Assembly: GCF_003314435.2 (NCBI RefSeq)
Contig: NZ_QNVY02000003.1
Span: 186,001 to 250,000, forward strand
Length of the DNA stretch: 64,000 bases
From: Flavobacterium petrolei
GTDB lineage: Bacteria; Bacteroidota; Bacteroidia; Flavobacteriales; Flavobacteriaceae
Reading direction: 5' to 3'
Under the pieces are notes generated by a model. It worked only from the letters and a program-made list of their open reading frames with translations, was not told where the DNA came from and made no database searches. Shown here one piece after another: positions 37,846 to 47,500 of this stretch. Made by a program: the position numbers and the translations under genes. The first letter of the stretch is position 1, and the number at the start of each line of letters is the position of its first letter.

Positions 37846-39396
37846 CTACCAGGGAATCGGGTTGTAATCTTTCAAAAACTTACCACACCAATGCTTTCCT
37901 GTATTGATTCCGTCAAACAACGGATCCATCACTCGTGCTGCACCATCTACAATATCTAATGGCGGCTGAAAATCTTCTTCTTCCTGTTTTCTTTTGGCTA
38001 ATTCTGCCGGATCTTCGTCGGTTACCCAACCGGTATCGACCGCATTCATAAAAATCCCATCTTTTGCCAAGGTTCCAGAGGAAGTGTGTGTCAGCATATT
38101 CAACGCGGCTTTGGCCATATTGGTGTGCGGATGGCGATCTTCTTTAAAAAACCGATGAAACTTCCCTTCCATTGCTGATACATTGATGATGTGTTTTTTT
38201 CCGGTATTGTCTTTCTTCATCACTTCCGAAAGGCGGTTACACAACACAAAAGGTGCGACGGAATTCACCAACTGCACTTCAATCATTTCTGTGGTTTCTA
38301 TTTGTCCCAATCGCAAGCGCCAACTGTTGGTTTTTCGTAAATCGACTTGTTGCAAATCGGCATCGAGTTCCCCTTCCGGGAAAACTTCATTCGCCACCAA
38401 AGCATTATCAAACGAATACGGAATCTGCGATAATTTGGCGGAAGCCCGCAACCCAATTCCAGGTTCTGGTCCGTGCCAAGTCACCGGCATATTTTGATTC
38501 GAGGAAGCGCCCGCTGTCAATACTTTTAATTCATCCAAACAATTGGTATGATCCAGCAATAATTCTTGCGCTTGTTTTGGCAAAGAAGCGATGGAACGCT
38601 CTTCATTTTCCATCAAATGCGTGTAAAACCCCGCAGGACGTCTCACGGTTTGCGCCGCATTATTAATTAAAATATCCAAACGCTCGTACTTTTGCTCTAT
38701 GAAATTGCAAAAAATCTCTACACTGGGAATGTGTCGCAAATCCAATCCGTGAATTTTCAAACGATGTCCCCAATCCATAAAATCATCTTCCTTAGAAAAA
38801 CGCAAAGCGGAATCCACCGGAAAACGAGTCGTTGCAATAACGGTTGCCCCACCACGCAATAGCATCAATGTAATGTGATAGCCAATTTTTAAGCGAGAAC
38901 CTGTAATAACAGCAATTTGCCCATTGACATCTGCGGTTTGGAAACGTTTGGCATAATTAAAATCTCCACAAACCGTACACATCGTATCATAAAAATGGTG
39001 CATTTTAGTAAACTCAGTTTTACACACGTAACAGTTTCTGGGAGTTTCCAGTTCCAATTGTTCTTTGTTCACAAGATCATTGTACGCCAATAATTTTGGC
39101 GCCATAAAAATACTCGCTTCGCGCGCATGACGAATTCCTGTTTCCTTTCGGGCAGTTCGGTCGCGTTTTTCCATTTTGCGTTTAGCAGCCTCTTTTCCGT
39201 CTTTTTTTCTTCGGGAAAGTTCGTCACGGTCGGGTCTGGAAAACATTCCTGCCGCTTTGATTAAAGCCGTTCGTTGTTCTTTGGGAATATCAAATATTTG
39301 GTCGGTATCGGTATTCAATTGTGCCAAAATAGCGATGCATCGGTCAATTTCTTCCGAGCTTATCGCAGTTTTATGTTCTGTTTGTTCAATCATCAT
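37846..39396 (-). CDS. SDR-family protein with N-terminal zinc ribbon, catalytic Tyr replaced
   Basis: A 516-aa protein, twice the length of a classical SDR. Residues 1-110 are helical and highly charged. Cys122, Cys125, Cys140 and Cys143 (CYVC...CTVC) form a likely zinc ribbon. The Rossmann domain begins with [11 protein letters not shown] (TGxxxxIG cofactor motif); ILINNAAQT is the NNAG-type motif and INVSAMEG holds the catalytic Ser. The YxxxK motif reads TNMAK, so the Lys is kept but Tyr is Thr. Large insertions lie about 290-370. I infer that it still binds NAD(P) but may not reduce substrates normally. Function unknown. Confidence 0.75.
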   Translation of the reverse strand: MMIEQTEHKTAISSEEIDRCIAILAQLNTDTDQIFDIPKEQRTALIKAAGMFSRPDRDELSRRKKDGKEAAKRKMEKRDRTARKETGIRHAREASIFMAPKLLAYNDLVNKEQLELETPRNCYVCKTEFTKMHHFYDTMCTVCGDFNYAKRFQTADVNGQIAVITGSRLKIGYHITLMLLRGGATVIATTRFPVDSALRFSKEDDFMDWGHRLKIHGLDLRHIPSVEIFCNFIEQKYERLDILINNAAQTVRRPAGFYTHLMENEERSIASLPKQAQELLLDHTNCLDELKVLTAGASSNQNMPVTWHGPEPGIGLRASAKLSQIPYSFDNALVANEVFPEGELDADLQQVDLRKTNSWRLRLGQIETTEMIEVQLVNSVAPFVLCNRLSEVMKKDNTGKKHIINVSAMEGKFHRFFKEDRHPHTNMAKAALNMLTHTSSGTLAKDGIFMNAVDTGWVTDEDPAELAKRKQEEEDFQPPLDIVDGAARVMDPLFDGINTGKHWCGKFLKDYNPIPW

Positions 39397-39437
39397 CGTA
39401 AAAAAGGGCTATTATTCTTGTGCAAATTCCAAGGGCG

Positions 39438-39471
39438 CAAATATAGCTTTTTTAAAGTCGGAAAGTTTCAA
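39438..39471 (-). promoter_or_regulatory. Promoter of the SDR gene
   Basis: Minus-strand TTG (39469-39471), a 23-bp spacer and TATATTTG (39438-39445), 41 bp upstream of the start codon. Confidence 0.5.
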
Positions 39472-39570
39472 GGTAACACAGCCGAAAATCCAAGCGTGAT
39501 GATGATCCTATTGCATTTTGACTTTCGGCTATTATCTTACTATCTTCGCGCCTACTTTGCAACTATCTTT

Positions 39571-40362
39571 ATGTTATTCCAAATAAAATCATACTTACAA
39601 TTCCTTTGGCACTCCAAAAACGAGCACGCAGTTCATTCTCCGTTTGTGTTTAGTTTACTGACGAAATGTTTCTACGACAAAAAATCAAAACCGGAATATG
39701 CTGTTTTAAGAAAGTACCGAAACTCGCTTTTAGCAAACTATAATACAATTGAAGTCACTGATTTTGGTGCGGGTTCTAAAGTGTTTAAATCGAATACCAG
39801 AAGTATCACTAAGATTGCAAAAATGGCAGGAATTTCCCCAAAACGTGCCGAATTATTATTCAGAATCACTCATTATTTTCAGCCAGACAGTATTTTAGAA
39901 ATTGGAACTTCATTAGGATTAGCGACTGCTGCCCTTTCTTTAGGGTCCAAAAGCATCGGGAGTAAAGCTAAAATCACAACGCTGGAGGGTTGTCCCAACA
40001 CAATGGCAATAGCAAAAAGTCAACTACAATTGTTCCAATTTGATAATGTACATCCAATCGTAACCGAATTCAGTAGTTTTCTGGATGACATCCAACTTCA
40101 AACTTTAAACTTCCAACTTGTTTATTTTGACGGCAATCACTCCAAGAAAGCAACGCTAGACTATTTCGAATTATTACTGCCTACGATTACTAACGAAACC
40201 GTTTGGATATTTGATGATATTCATTGGTCACCAGAAATGAAAGAAGTATGGCATATAATAAAAAAACATCCTAAAGTGACCGTAACTATTGATACGTTTC
40301 AATGGGGATTCGTATTTTTCAGAAGAGAGCAACCTAAAGAGCATTTTATAATTAGAATATAA
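39571..40362 (+). CDS. Class I SAM-dependent methyltransferase
   Basis: A 263-aa methyltransferase, O-methyltransferase-like. I use the ATG at 39571 (MLFQIKSYLQFLWHSKNEH). The longer frame from 39274 runs antisense into the SDR gene and codes for a Lys/Phe-rich nonsense-like stretch. The SAM-binding loop is ILEIGTSLGLATAAL near 110; TTLEGCPNTMAIA supplies the acidic residue that binds the ribose, and VYFDGNHSKKATLDYF and WIFDDIHWSPEM complete the fold. HAVHSPFVF near the start is typical of this Flavobacteriaceae group. Substrate unknown. Confidence 0.85.
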   Translation: MLFQIKSYLQFLWHSKNEHAVHSPFVFSLLTKCFYDKKSKPEYAVLRKYRNSLLANYNTIEVTDFGAGSKVFKSNTRSITKIAKMAGISPKRAELLFRITHYFQPDSILEIGTSLGLATAALSLGSKSIGSKAKITTLEGCPNTMAIAKSQLQLFQFDNVHPIVTEFSSFLDDIQLQTLNFQLVYFDGNHSKKATLDYFELLLPTITNETVWIFDDIHWSPEMKEVWHIIKKHPKVTVTIDTFQWGFVFFRREQPKEHFIIRI

Positions 40363-40367
40363 CGTAA

Positions 40368-40402
40368 AAAAAATGACAGCCATTGCTGACTGCCATTTTT
40401 AA
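40368..40402. terminator. Bidirectional terminator
   Basis: AAAATGACAGCCA pairs with TGACTGCCATTTT through two G-U pairs, with A and T runs at the ends. It lies between the convergent methyltransferase and lipoprotein genes. Confidence 0.75.
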
Positions 40403-40420
40403 TATAGAATAACCAATTCT

Positions 40421-41095
40421 TTATTCTTTAGCTCTTTTCATTTCTCCTGATTTAGCTCCCATTCTGTTCAATGTATACATTGGTGCGAATTTTGTTTTTA
40501 AACCAGCAATTTTTCTGTTGTCTTCAGATGATAAACCTTCTTTTTCTACAGTATTTTTTCTACTGTCTAATGCTTCATACATCAATTTAATTTCATCCCA
40601 GTCTTCACGAGAATATTTATCTTTGTTATCTTCAACGGTATGAACAAATTGTTGGTATACATTATGAATATTAGCTGCATTTACCCAACTAAAGTTCATA
40701 TCCTCGCCCATTTTTCCTTCACCAAATAAAGCATTTCTCATTTGTTGTTTTGTGTTTGGTGCAGTTGCAGCTACTTCTGCAGCAGCATTTTCAGCTTCAA
40801 TCTTGGCTTTCAAAGCTTCGTATTTAGCTCTACTTGCATCAAGACGCGCTTGTGCTTCTGTATTGTCTTTCAGGTCCGCAATAGCTGCTTCAGCTTCACC
40901 ACTTCTTAGTTGGTAAGATGCTTCTATTCCTTCCCAGTTTTCTCTAGCGTCTTCAGCTGTTACATTACCTAATGAATCTACGTACATTACGTAAGTATCC
41001 ACTTTTTTCTCTGCTTGTGCTGCTTTTTCATCTTTACAAGATGTAAACCCAATAGCGATTACCGCTAATCCTAATGCTAATTTTGTATTTTTCAT
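40421..41095 (-). CDS. Lipoprotein of unknown function
   Basis: A 224-aa predicted lipoprotein; the start is the ATG at 41095 (MKNTKLALGLAVIAIGFTSC), whose lipobox ends at Cys20. A longer in-frame start at 41146 lies upstream of the -7 box and cannot be used by this transcript. The mature part is helical and acidic, with an Ala/Glu-rich coiled-coil segment about 75-115 (EAEAAIADLKDNTEAQARLD). The second half is also helical (SWVNAANIHNVYQQFVHTVED). I recognise no enzymatic motif. The Glu/Ala-rich composition and GCT/GAA codons suggest good expression. Confidence 0.72.
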   Translation of the reverse strand: MKNTKLALGLAVIAIGFTSCKDEKAAQAEKKVDTYVMYVDSLGNVTAEDARENWEGIEASYQLRSGEAEAAIADLKDNTEAQARLDASRAKYEALKAKIEAENAAAEVAATAPNTKQQMRNALFGEGKMGEDMNFSWVNAANIHNVYQQFVHTVEDNKDKYSREDWDEIKLMYEALDSRKNTVEKEGLSSEDNRKIAGLKTKFAPMYTLNRMGAKSGEMKRAKE

Positions 41096-41123
41096 AATTT
41101 TGATTTGATTAATTATTACTAAA

Positions 41124-41153
41124 CAAATGTAAATAACATTACACAATAATCAA
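41124..41153 (-). promoter_or_regulatory. Promoter of the lipoprotein gene
   Basis: On the minus strand TTG (41151-41153), a 19-bp spacer and TACATTTG (41124-41131). It is an ideal match and fixes the start codon at 41095. Confidence 0.7.
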
Positions 41154-41453
41154 TATTTAACCAATAATTATATAACTTATTTAAATAATTGTGAAATAAA
41201 AAATATAAAAGTGTGAATTATACAAATTGAGATTAAAATTGTGTAAAAAAACAAATGCGTCTTTTATATATAAATAAATACAAATTTCGCGCTTACAAGA
41301 AGAACATTCTTAAAGCGTCAAAATTTCAATGTAGATAAAGTGTAACAAATTTAAAAAACGACTACTTATTAATAATTCAAAAGTTTTTGTACTTTTAAAA
41401 TCTAATTTAATAGCTGCCTGCGCACAGTCGAAGGTCAAAAATCATATATTCTA
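41154..41453. other. 300-bp intergenic region between divergent genes
   Basis: AT-rich, without an open reading frame of note. It must hold the promoter of the LolD-like gene; I see no clear TAnnTTTG on the plus strand. Confidence 0.4.
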
Positions 41454-42140
41454 ATGGCAAACCCGCTAATCAAAATAACCAATATCAAACGAGATTTTGT
41501 ACTTGGAAATGAAATCGTTTATGTTCTTAAAGGCATTGATTTAGAAATAAATAAAGGCGAATATGTAGCATTAATGGGACCTTCAGGATCTGGAAAATCA
41601 ACTTTAATGAATTTATTAGGCTGCCTGGATACACCAACTTCCGGAAGTTACATTCTGAACGGAAAAGACGTCAGCCAGATGAAAGATGATGAATTAGCGG
41701 AAATTCGGAACAAAGAAATTGGATTCGTTTTCCAGACTTTCAACCTTTTACCCCGAACAACTGCGCTAGACAACGTGGCTTTACCCATGATTTATGCCGG
41801 TTTCTCAAAATCCGAAAGAAACAAACGCGCCACCGAAGTGCTGGAACAAGTAAATCTTGCCGATAGAATGGATCACCAGCCTAACCAACTTTCAGGAGGT
41901 CAACGCCAGCGTGTGGCTATTGCCCGCGCTTTGGTTAACAAACCGTCGATCATCCTTGCCGATGAACCAACCGGAAACTTGGACAGCAAAACTTCGCTTG
42001 AAATCATGAAACTTTTTGGAGACATCCACGCCAATGGAAACACTGTGATTCTGGTAACGCACGAGGAAGAAATTGCCGAATACGCGCACAGAGTAATCCG
42101 TCTGCGTGACGGACTGATTGAAAGCGACACTACAAAATAA
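41454..42140 (+). CDS. ABC transporter ATP-binding protein (LolD/MacB type)
   Basis: A 228-aa ATPase of the lipoprotein-release/macrolide-export family. Walker A is GPSGSGKST, the Q loop [11 protein letters not shown], the signature [15 protein letters not shown], Walker [13 protein letters not shown], and the H loop VTHE. The sequence is very close to the LolD/MacB/FtsE type. There is no permease gene on either side: upstream lies a divergent lipoprotein gene, downstream the repeat and an ATP-grasp gene. The partner permease is therefore encoded elsewhere. Confidence 0.9.
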   Translation: MANPLIKITNIKRDFVLGNEIVYVLKGIDLEINKGEYVALMGPSGSGKSTLMNLLGCLDTPTSGSYILNGKDVSQMKDDELAEIRNKEIGFVFQTFNLLPRTTALDNVALPMIYAGFSKSERNKRATEVLEQVNLADRMDHQPNQLSGGQRQRVAIARALVNKPSIILADEPTGNLDSKTSLEIMKLFGDIHANGNTVILVTHEEEIAEYAHRVIRLRDGLIESDTTK

Positions 42141-42148
42141 TTTTTTTT

Positions 42149-42258
42149 TCAGGAGCTTATTCCGGCTATCCGTTACAATCTTTTCTTACAAGCTTCCCGC
42201 CTACAAAAGGCTGAAAGTTTGTAAAAAAAGGATTTCCACTGTTATCCGGCCTAGGAAA
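42149..42258 (+). repeat. Dispersed structured repeat, copy 2
   Basis: AGGAGCTTATTCCGGCTATCC and GTTACAATCTTTT form the left part, a long hairpin (CTTACAA...TTTGTAA) the centre, and AAAAGGATTTCCACTG, TTATCCGG and CCTAGGAAAT the right part. It starts 8 bp after the LolD-like stop codon. Confidence 0.75.
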
Positions 42259-42306
42259 TCCAAATTACCATTGCGCTTATAATTCCAAAAAACACCTTTC
42301 CAAAAA

Positions 42307-43164
42307 ATGAAAATCGCCATATTAACCTGCGAAAAACTTCCCGACCTAAATCCCGAAGACAAAAAAATAATTCCGGCATTAGCCGAACATAATATAGAAG
42401 CCACCGCGGCTATCTGGAGTGACAAAAGCATCAATTGGACTGATTTTGATTATTTAGTCTTTCGCAATACTTGGGACTATTTCGAGAAAGAAACCGAGTT
42501 TAAAATTTGGCTCGACCAAATAGAAAAACTGGGAATTAAAACGCTGAACCCTATTGAAATCATCAAGCAAAACATCCATAAGTTCTACTTGCGTGACATG
42601 GAGCAGCAAGGAATTACCATTTTGCCAACCGTTTTCATTGACAAAACAAACACTCTTAATCTGGCAGAACTGATTCCAGTACATTGGAAAAAAGCGGTTA
42701 TAAAACCAGCATTTTCGGCAGGTTCCTATCTTACCGAAGTTTTTGAAAAATCCGAAATTCAAGCACTAAACGAAAAATATAAAAACATCGCGGCTGAGAA
42801 AGAGTTGCTTTTACAGGAATTTATGCCCGAAATTCAAACATTGGGAGAAACCTCTTTTATCTTTTTTAATAAAAAATTCTCGCACGCGGTCAATAAAAAA
42901 CCCATTGATGGTGATTTCAGAGTACAATCACTTTTTGGAGGGAAATATACTTTGGTTCATCCAAGCACTGAAATGATTCAGAAAGCCCAAAAAGTAGTCG
43001 ATACTTTTCAGGAAGAGCTTTTATACGCCCGTGTAGATGGAATTCTGATTGACAACGAACTTTATCTAATGGAAATTGAATGCATTGAACCCGATCTATA
43101 TTTCAATTTGAGTGAAAACGCAATGCAGCGATTTGTTGCAGCAATAGTGGAATTAATAGCTTAA
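42307..43164 (+). CDS. ATP-grasp protein (DcsG/RimK-like)
   Basis: A 285-aa ATP-grasp enzyme. The N-terminal 85 residues are the pre-ATP-grasp fold (MKIAILTCEKLPDLNPEDK, AIWSDKSINWTDFDYLVFR). The ATP-grasp part shows KAVIKPAFSAGSYLT (ATP-binding Lys and Ser/Gly loop), LLLQEFMPEIQTLGETS, and the metal ligands in LYLMEIECIEPDLYF. The start and the NTWDYF block remind me of the cycloserine-ligase DcsG group, which joins or cyclises amino-acid-derived substrates. Substrate and product are unknown. No partner gene lies nearby. Confidence 0.75.
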   Translation: MKIAILTCEKLPDLNPEDKKIIPALAEHNIEATAAIWSDKSINWTDFDYLVFRNTWDYFEKETEFKIWLDQIEKLGIKTLNPIEIIKQNIHKFYLRDMEQQGITILPTVFIDKTNTLNLAELIPVHWKKAVIKPAFSAGSYLTEVFEKSEIQALNEKYKNIAAEKELLLQEFMPEIQTLGETSFIFFNKKFSHAVNKKPIDGDFRVQSLFGGKYTLVHPSTEMIQKAQKVVDTFQEELLYARVDGILIDNELYLMEIECIEPDLYFNLSENAMQRFVAAIVELIA

Positions 43165-43265
43165 TTTTATATACCTAAAACAGCATTGATTAACTTTTAT
43201 GTTTGAATTCATGAGCAGTTAAACGAGTTTAATATCGTACTATTGAATGTATGCACTACCATTAG

Positions 43266-43360
43266 ACATATAAGTCGTCTAAGCATTAAACCTTAAGTGA
43301 ACTTATTAATATTTAAGTTACATAAGCTCAACTAAAATTAAACTTATATGACTTATATGG
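43266..43360 (+). repeat. MITE-like inverted-repeat element, copy A
   Basis: The right end AACTTATATGACTTATATG (43341-43359) is identical over 19 bp to copy B at 53419-53437. The left end (43267-43284, CATATAAGTCGTCTAAG) is its inverted partner with two or three mismatches. The interior has further TTAAGT/ACTTA motifs. No open reading frame. Confidence 0.6.
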
Positions 43361-43465
43361 TAAAAAAATGCGACATTGTTTTATTCTTATTGCTTAGTTA
43401 CATTTGCAGCTTGAATTCAATAATTATATTTTAGATTTATGATTTTATTCACAACAATAAATCTG

Positions 43466-43498
43466 CAATCTAAAATCGTTAATCAACAATCTAAAATC
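43466..43498 (+). repeat. 12-bp direct repeat CAATCTAAAATC before the adenosyltransferase gene
   Basis: CAATCTAAAATC occurs at 43466 and 43487, 21 bp apart, ending 3 bp before the ATG. Low-complexity, perhaps a slippage product. Confidence 0.6.
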
Positions 43499-43501
43499 AA
43501 A

Positions 43502-44071
43502 ATGAAAGTATATACAAAAACAGGAGACAAAGGAACAACGGCACTTTTTGGCGGAACCAGAGTCCCAAAAGACCATGCCCGCATAGAAAGTTACGGAACC
43601 GTTGACGAATTAAATTCTCATATTGGTTTGATTCGCGATCAGGAAATGAATGCACATTACAAAGAAATTCTTATCGAAATACAGGATCGTTTGTTTACTG
43701 TTGGCGCTATTTTAGCAACGCCGCCGGAAAAAGAAGTGATGAAAAACGGAGAACTTCGTTTAAAAAACCTAGGAATTATAGAATCAGACATTGAATTATT
43801 GGAAAATGAAATTGATGCTATGGAAGAAGCATTACCGCCAATGACTCATTTTGTACTTCCGGGCGGACATACTACCGTGTCATATTGTCATATTGCACGC
43901 TGTGTTTGTCGCAGAGCAGAGCGCTTAGCAGTACATTTAAACCATAATGAACCCGTTGCTGAAATCGCAATCAAGTACTTAAACCGACTTTCTGACTACC
44001 TTTTTGTGTTGGCACGAAAGTTGTCTCATGACTTGAAAGCTGCCGAAGTTCAATGGATTCCGAGGAAGTAG
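43502..44071 (+). CDS. Cob(I)alamin adenosyltransferase, PduO type
   Basis: A 189-aa enzyme that transfers the adenosyl group of ATP to cob(I)alamin, making coenzyme B12. The start is the ATG at 43502 (MKVYTKTGDKGTTALFGG), the PduO/PF01923 N-terminal signature; the in-frame ATG at 43439 adds residues that come from the tandem CAATCTAAAATC repeat. Other signatures are ESYGTVDELNSHIG near 30, RCVCRRAERLAV near 140 and YLNRLSDYLFVLAR near 160. It fits with a methylmalonyl-CoA mutase route downstream of the carboxylase operon, although the mutase is not in the window. Confidence 0.93.
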   Translation: MKVYTKTGDKGTTALFGGTRVPKDHARIESYGTVDELNSHIGLIRDQEMNAHYKEILIEIQDRLFTVGAILATPPEKEVMKNGELRLKNLGIIESDIELLENEIDAMEEALPPMTHFVLPGGHTTVSYCHIARCVCRRAERLAVHLNHNEPVAEIAIKYLNRLSDYLFVLARKLSHDLKAAEVQWIPRK

Positions 44072-44181
44072 TTGGTAGTTTTCAGTCCCAGTTTTTAGTA
44101 CGAAAACTTTAAACTTTAAACCTGAAACTTTAAACTAAATAAAACGTTCTTAACTTTAACTAAAAATAAATCATTTTTTAC

Positions 44182-44211
44182 TTGTATTTTTCAGTAAAAA
44201 ATTTATTTTTG
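44182..44211 (+). promoter_or_regulatory. Promoter of the DUF2795 gene
   Basis: TTG at 44182-44184, a 19-bp spacer and TATTTTTG at 44204-44211, 22 bp before the start codon. An ideal match to the Bacteroidota form. Confidence 0.72.
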
Positions 44212-44233
44212 CACAAAACTAAATCGACAACAG

Positions 44234-44455
44234 ATGTATTGGACATTAGAATTAGCATCCTATTTAAGTGATGCCCCGTGGCCTGCTAACAAAGACGAAC
44301 TTATTGACTACGCTATTAGAGCAGGAGCTCCATTAGAAGTAGTAGAAAACCTTCAATCTATCGAGGATGAAGGCGAGATATATGAATCAATGGAAGAAAT
44401 ATGGCCAGATTATCCTACGGACGAAGATTATCTTTGGAATGAGGATGAATATTAA
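44234..44455 (+). CDS. DUF2795-family small acidic protein
   Basis: A 73-aa acidic protein. MYWTLELASYLSDAPWPANKDELIDYAIRAG fits DUF2795, a small helical fold; LEVVENLQ and IWPDYPTDEDYLWNEDEY complete the very acidic tail. It is located right before secA in many Flavobacteriaceae, as here, with a terminator in between. The role is unknown. Confidence 0.87.
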   Translation: MYWTLELASYLSDAPWPANKDELIDYAIRAGAPLEVVENLQSIEDEGEIYESMEEIWPDYPTDEDYLWNEDEY

Positions 44456-44467
44456 AAGGTAAACCAA

Positions 44468-44497
44468 TAAAAAAGTCTCAAAAGAGGCTTTTTTTTG
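44468..44497 (+). terminator. Terminator between the DUF2795 gene and secA
   Basis: AAAAAGTCTC pairs with GAGGCTTTTT (one G-U pair) over a short AAAA loop, followed by a T run. SecA expression past this point needs read-through or its own promoter. Confidence 0.8.
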
Positions 44498-44540
44498 GTT
44501 TAAATTTACAGAATTACACAATTAGAAATAAAAAAATATC

Positions 44541-47500
44541 ATGAGTTTCATAAACAGTATTATTAAAGTCTTTGTTGGCGATAAGTCACAAAAAGATGTC
44601 AAAGCTTTACAACCTTATCTCAACAAAATAAAAACTTTCGAGGAACCACTCAAGGCATTATCACATGATGAACTTAGAGGGAGAACGAACTTTTTTAAAG
44701 ACACAATAAAACAAGCTCGTTCAGAAAAAGATGCGAAAATCGCAGCACTGAAACAAGAGGTGGAAAGCATTGTAGATATTGATCAAAGAGAAGATATTTA
44801 CGTAGCCATTGACGCTCTTGAAAAAGAGGCCTACGATATCTCCGAAAAAACATTAATGGAAATTCTTCCGGAAGCTTTTGCAGTGGTAAAAGAAACAGCA
44901 AGACGTTTCAAAGACAACACGCAAATAGTAGTAACGGCAACTCCAAAAGACCGTGAATTATCCGCAACAAAAAGCTACATTACTTTAGATGGTGATACTG
45001 CCATCTGGGCGAATTCATGGAGTGCCGCAGGGAAACAAATTACTTGGGACATGATTCACTATGACGTACAATTAATTGGCGGAATGGTTTTACATGAAGG
45101 AAAAGTAGCTGAAATGCAAACAGGTGAAGGAAAAACTTTAGTGGCAACTTTACCGCTTTACTTAAATGCATTGACTGGAAACGGTGTGCATTTGGTAACT
45201 GTAAATGATTATTTGGCAAAAAGGGATAGTACCTGGAAAGCACCTTTATTCGAATTTCACGGGATGACTGTGGAATGTATTGACAATTACCAACCAAGTT
45301 CAGAAGGAAGAAAAAAAGCATACGACGCCGATATCACTTACGGAACCAATAATGAATTTGGTTTTGATTATTTGAGAGATAATATGGCGCATTCGCCTGC
45401 CGATTTAGTACAAAGAAAACACAATTATGCTATTGTCGATGAGGTCGATTCTGTATTAATTGATGACGCCAGAACTCCATTGATTATTTCAGGTCCGGTT
45501 CCACAAGGAGATCGTCATGAATTCATGGAAATGAAACCAAAAATTGAAAACTTAGTAAGTTTACAACGTCAATTAGCAAACGGTTTCTTATCTGAAGCTA
45601 AAAAGTTAATTAAAGAAGGAAAAACTAAAGAAGGTGGTTTCCAATTGTTAAGAGCTTACAGAGCGTTACCAAAAAACAAAGCATTAATTAAATTTTTGAG
45701 TGAAGAAGGAATCAAACAATTGCTTCAGAAAACCGAAAATCAATACATGCAGGATAACAAAAGAGAAATGCACAAGATTGATGAGGCATTGTATTTTGTT
45801 ATTGAAGAAAAAAACAATCAAGTTGAATTGTCAGATAATGGAATTCAATATCTTTCCGGAGATACTGATGCTGACTTTTTTGTACTTCCAGACATTGGAA
45901 CTGAAATCGCCGCTATCGAAAAGAAAAAATTAGATAAAGACACTGAAGCTGAAGAAAAAGAAAAATTATTTCAGGATTTCGGTGTAAAAAGCGAGCGTAT
46001 TCACACTTTGACGCAACTTTTGAAAGCCTACGCTTTATTCGAAAAAGATGTTGAATATGTAATCATGGATAACAAAATCATGATTGTAGATGAGCAAACC
46101 GGTCGTATCATGGACGGTCGTCGTTATTCTGACGGATTGCACCAAGCGATTGAAGCCAAAGAAAATGTAAAAATCGAAGCTGCCACTCAAACCTTTGCCA
46201 CCGTTACATTACAGAATTATTTCAGAATGTACAACAAACTGGGAGGAATGACTGGAACAGCCTCTACGGAAGCAGGCGAGTTATGGCAAATATATAAATT
46301 AGACGTTGTAGAAATTCCTACGAACAGAGGAATGGCCAGATTAGACAAAGAGGATTTTATTTATAAAACGACTCGTGAAAAATTCAATGCCGTAATCGAA
46401 GACGTAACTGAATTATCTAAAGCAGGAAGACCAGTTCTTATTGGTACCACTTCTGTAGAGATTTCAGAATTATTAAGCCGAATGTTGAAAATGAGAGGCG
46501 TTGCACACAATGTCTTGAATGCAAAAATGCACAAACAAGAAGCACAAATTGTTGAAGAAGCCGGAAAACCTGGAGTGGTAACTATTGCAACCAACATGGC
46601 TGGTCGTGGTACCGATATTAAATTATCTGCCGAAGTGAAAGCTGCTGGTGGATTAGCAATTGTAGGAACGGAACGTCATGATTCGCGTCGTGTAGACCGA
46701 CAGTTACGTGGTCGTGCAGGACGTCAAGGTGATCCTGGAAGTTCTCAGTTTTATGTTTCTCTTGAAGACAACCTAATGCGTTTGTTTGGTTCTGAAAGAG
46801 TGGCTAAAGTGATGGACAGAATGGGATTGCAGGAAGGCGAAGTGATTCAGCATTCTATGATGACTAAATCGATCGAACGTGCTCAGAAAAAAGTAGAAGA
46901 AAACAACTTTGGAGTTCGTAAGCGTTTATTGGAATATGATGATGTTATGAATGCACAACGTGAAGTAGTGTACAAACGTCGTCGTCATGCTTTGTTTGGA
47001 GAGCGATTGAAATTGGATATTGCCAACATGCTTTATGACACCTGCGAACTTATCATTGGAGAAAACAAAGCGACTAACAATTTCAAAAACTTTGAGTTTG
47101 AATTGATTCGTTATTTCTCTATCACATCGCCGGTTACCGAAAGTGAGTTCATGAAGTTGAGCGAAATGGAGTTAACAGGAAAAGTGTATAAAGCAACATT
47201 AGACTATTATACAGAGAAAACGGAAAGAAGCGCCAGAGAAGCTTTCCCAATCATAAAAAGTGTTTACGAAGATAAAAACAATCAATTTGAGCGCATCGTT
47301 GTTCCGTTTACAGATGGAATAAAATCGTTGAATGTGGTTACTGATTTGAAAACTGCTTACGAATCGCAAGGTGCACAATTAGTGGCTGATTTCGAGAAAA
47401 ACATCACTTTAGCAATTGTAGATGAAGCTTGGAAAAAACACTTGCGTAAAATGGACGAATTGAAACAATCCGTTCAACTTGCCGTTCACGAACAAAAAGA

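Noticed and set aside
39274..39570. Extended start of the methyltransferase gene
   Set aside because: The extra 99 residues are antisense to the SDR start region and contain no conserved block. The conserved start is at 39571.
41096..41146. Extended start of the lipoprotein gene
   Set aside because: It lies upstream of the mapped -7 box (41124-41131). It would also spoil the lipoprotein signal.
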